A stretch of DNA of 6,927 nucleotides from Coriobacteriales bacterium (GTDB lineage: Bacteria; Actinomycetota; Coriobacteriia; Coriobacteriales; UBA8131), in the NCBI GenBank assembly GCA_031286245.1, contig JAITUO010000100.1:1-6927 (forward strand). The letters run 5' to 3'. Positions within the stretch are counted from its first letter, which is position 1; each line of letters begins with the position of its first letter. The position numbers and the translations under genes were made by a program. A model generated the notes under the pieces. The model saw nothing but the letters and a program-made list of their open reading frames with translations, had not been told where the DNA came from and searched no databases. Below are positions 6,201 through 6,927 of the stretch, piece after piece.

Positions 6201-6208
6201 ATTATAAT
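6201..6208. promoter_or_regulatory. Self-complementary -10 box, candidate divergent promoter for galE and tyrS
   Basis: ATTATAAT is its own reverse complement, so a perfect TATAAT hexamer exists on each strand (6203-6208 plus, 6206-6201 minus). It lies about 60 bases from the galE start and 88 bases from the tyrS start, in the only spacer between them. Neither direction has a good TTGACA-like -35 at 16-18 nt. It would place the in-frame ATG at 6190 at or near the 5' end of a galE transcript, in keeping with the downstream galE start. Confidence 0.5.
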
Positions 6209-6226
6209 CGTCTGGTCGAAATAACA

Positions 6227-6276
6227 GCCAGGCTGGCTGCTTGAGCCAGACTGCCAGGCTGGTTGCTTGAGCCAGA
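6227..6276 (+). repeat. Tandem 24-nt repeat forming two hairpins in the tyrS leader
   Basis: Copies at 6227-6250 and 6253-6276 match at 23 of 24 positions and are joined by CT. Within each copy CTGGCT/AGCCAG forms a 6-bp stem around GCTTG (6233-6249). In copy 2 one C becomes T, giving CTGGTT and a G-U pair (6259-6275). The pair ends 9 bases before the tyrS Shine-Dalgarno site. I see no T-box features such as a long leader or a GGTGG-type antiterminator. Confidence 0.7.
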
Positions 6277-6295
6277 TATGAAAAAGGAGATACAC

Positions 6296-6927
6296 GTGCG
6301 TCCTACTTCAGAACAGCTACACATCATTAAAAGTGGCGGAGCTAATATTGTGCCCGAGGCCGCTTTGGTCAAAAAGCTCGACCGCGGGGAGCCCTTGCGC
6401 ATCAAACTCGGAGTTGACCCCACAGCACCCGACTTGCACCTGGGGCATGCGGTACCGCTGCGTAAGCTACGCCAATTCCAAGACCTTGGGCATATTGTGG
6501 TGCTGATCATTGGCAATGGCACTGCACTGATCGGCGATCCTTCTGGACGAAACACAACCCGCCCACCCTTGACTGCAGAAGAAATCGAAGCTAATGCCCG
6601 GACCTATGTCGACCAGGCTTTTCGGATACTGGATGAGGGCCGTACCGAGCTGGTCTGGAACAACGATTGGTTGGGGCAGTTACGGATGGCCGAAATCCTC
6701 AAACTGACCGGCCAGTTTACAGTGGCCCGCATCTTGGAGCGCGACGATTTTGCCAACCGCTATGCCAACCAACAGCCAATCTCTCTGCATGAGTTCTTAT
6801 ACCCAGTGATGCAGGCTTACGACTCGGTCGCGGTTCGCGCTGATGTCGAGATGGGTGGCAGCGACCAGCTTTTCAACCTGTTGGCCGGCCGTGAACTGAT
6901 GGAGAAGCAAGGCATGGAGCCTCAGGT
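6296..6927 (+). CDS. tyrS: Tyrosyl-tRNA synthetase, N-terminal half (runs off the window)
   Basis: Class I synthetase that activates tyrosine with ATP and charges tRNA-Tyr in the cytoplasm. 210 residues of an expected 400 or so are present; the KMSKS-type loop and the C-terminal S4 tRNA-binding domain would lie beyond the edge. Visible landmarks are GVDPTAPDLHLGH (39-51, HIGH signature HLGH at 48-51), ALIGDPSGR (77-85), RILERDDF (145-152), ISLHEFLYP (162-170), and YDSVAV followed by EMGGSDQ (185-191), which together bind tyrosine and adenylate. These phrases match the second TyrRS subgroup (Haemophilus-like) rather than the E. coli/Bacillus type. GTG at 6296 is chosen as start because GGAG (6286-6289) lies 6 nt upstream. 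An in-frame ATG at 6278 would contain that site and lacks its own. It is divergent from galE, and its leader holds two duplicated hairpins. Confidence 0.95.
   Translation, partial: MRPTSEQLHIIKSGGANIVPEAALVKKLDRGEPLRIKLGVDPTAPDLHLGHAVPLRKLRQFQDLGHIVVLIIGNGTALIGDPSGRNTTRPPLTAEEIEANARTYVDQAFRILDEGRTELVWNNDWLGQLRMAEILKLTGQFTVARILERDDFANRYANQQPISLHEFLYPVMQAYDSVAVRADVEMGGSDQLFNLLAGRELMEKQGMEPQ

Noticed and set aside
6209..6295. T-box leader for tyrS
   Set aside because: The leader is only about 80 nt and lacks a conserved T-box antiterminator sequence; it holds just two duplicated simple hairpins.

Overview
The window looks like chromosomal DNA of a Gram-positive bacterium. My best guess is the class Coriobacteriia (Actinomycetota). 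The support is intermediate base composition, strong purine-rich ribosome binding sites, and a class A penicillin-binding protein whose wording (STIPMQ in the glycosyltransferase, SSFKPF at the active serine, NYGGGSYG) resembles coriobacterial PBPs as I remember them. This placement is an inference and was not searched. I see no phage, plasmid, transposase or CRISPR gene, and no tRNA or rRNA.

Layout. Bases 1-398 carry no convincing gene. They hold a long, nearly perfect inverted repeat (40-nt arms, 38 of 40 matching) built around TTTTTGGCCAAAAA. Next comes cobT on the minus strand (399-1484), the lower-ligand activation step of cobalamin assembly. A 571-base divergent spacer follows. It contains about 12 copies of a G-rich 17/25-nt minisatellite with a canonical G-quadruplex motif. 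A class A PBP on the plus strand (2056-4224) ends in a thrombospondin-3-like calcium motif and a Gly/Pro-rich tail. A strong bidirectional hairpin terminator (4255-4283) separates it from a convergent minus-strand gene for an unrecognised 145-residue protein with a signal peptide and a C-terminal membrane anchor (4358-4795). That gene has an 18-bp perfect palindrome just upstream. After a spacer of about 300 bases comes galE on the minus strand (5159-6142), whose 3' end is tandemly duplicated in 24-nt units. A short divergent region with a self-complementary -10 box and two tandem hairpins then leads into tyrS on the plus strand, which is cut by the window edge.

The genes do not form one pathway. 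The PBP (peptidoglycan synthesis), the anchored secreted protein and GalE (sugar nucleotides for surface polymers) all relate to the envelope. CobT and TyrRS are housekeeping or cofactor functions. No new multigene system is visible. The distinctive feature is the density of short tandem and inverted repeats at gene boundaries: five unrelated repeat types in 6.9 kb, each beside or inside the end of a gene. The most checkable leads are the inverted-repeat element, the G-rich minisatellite, the calcium-motif tail of the PBP, and the palindrome next to the unknown membrane protein.
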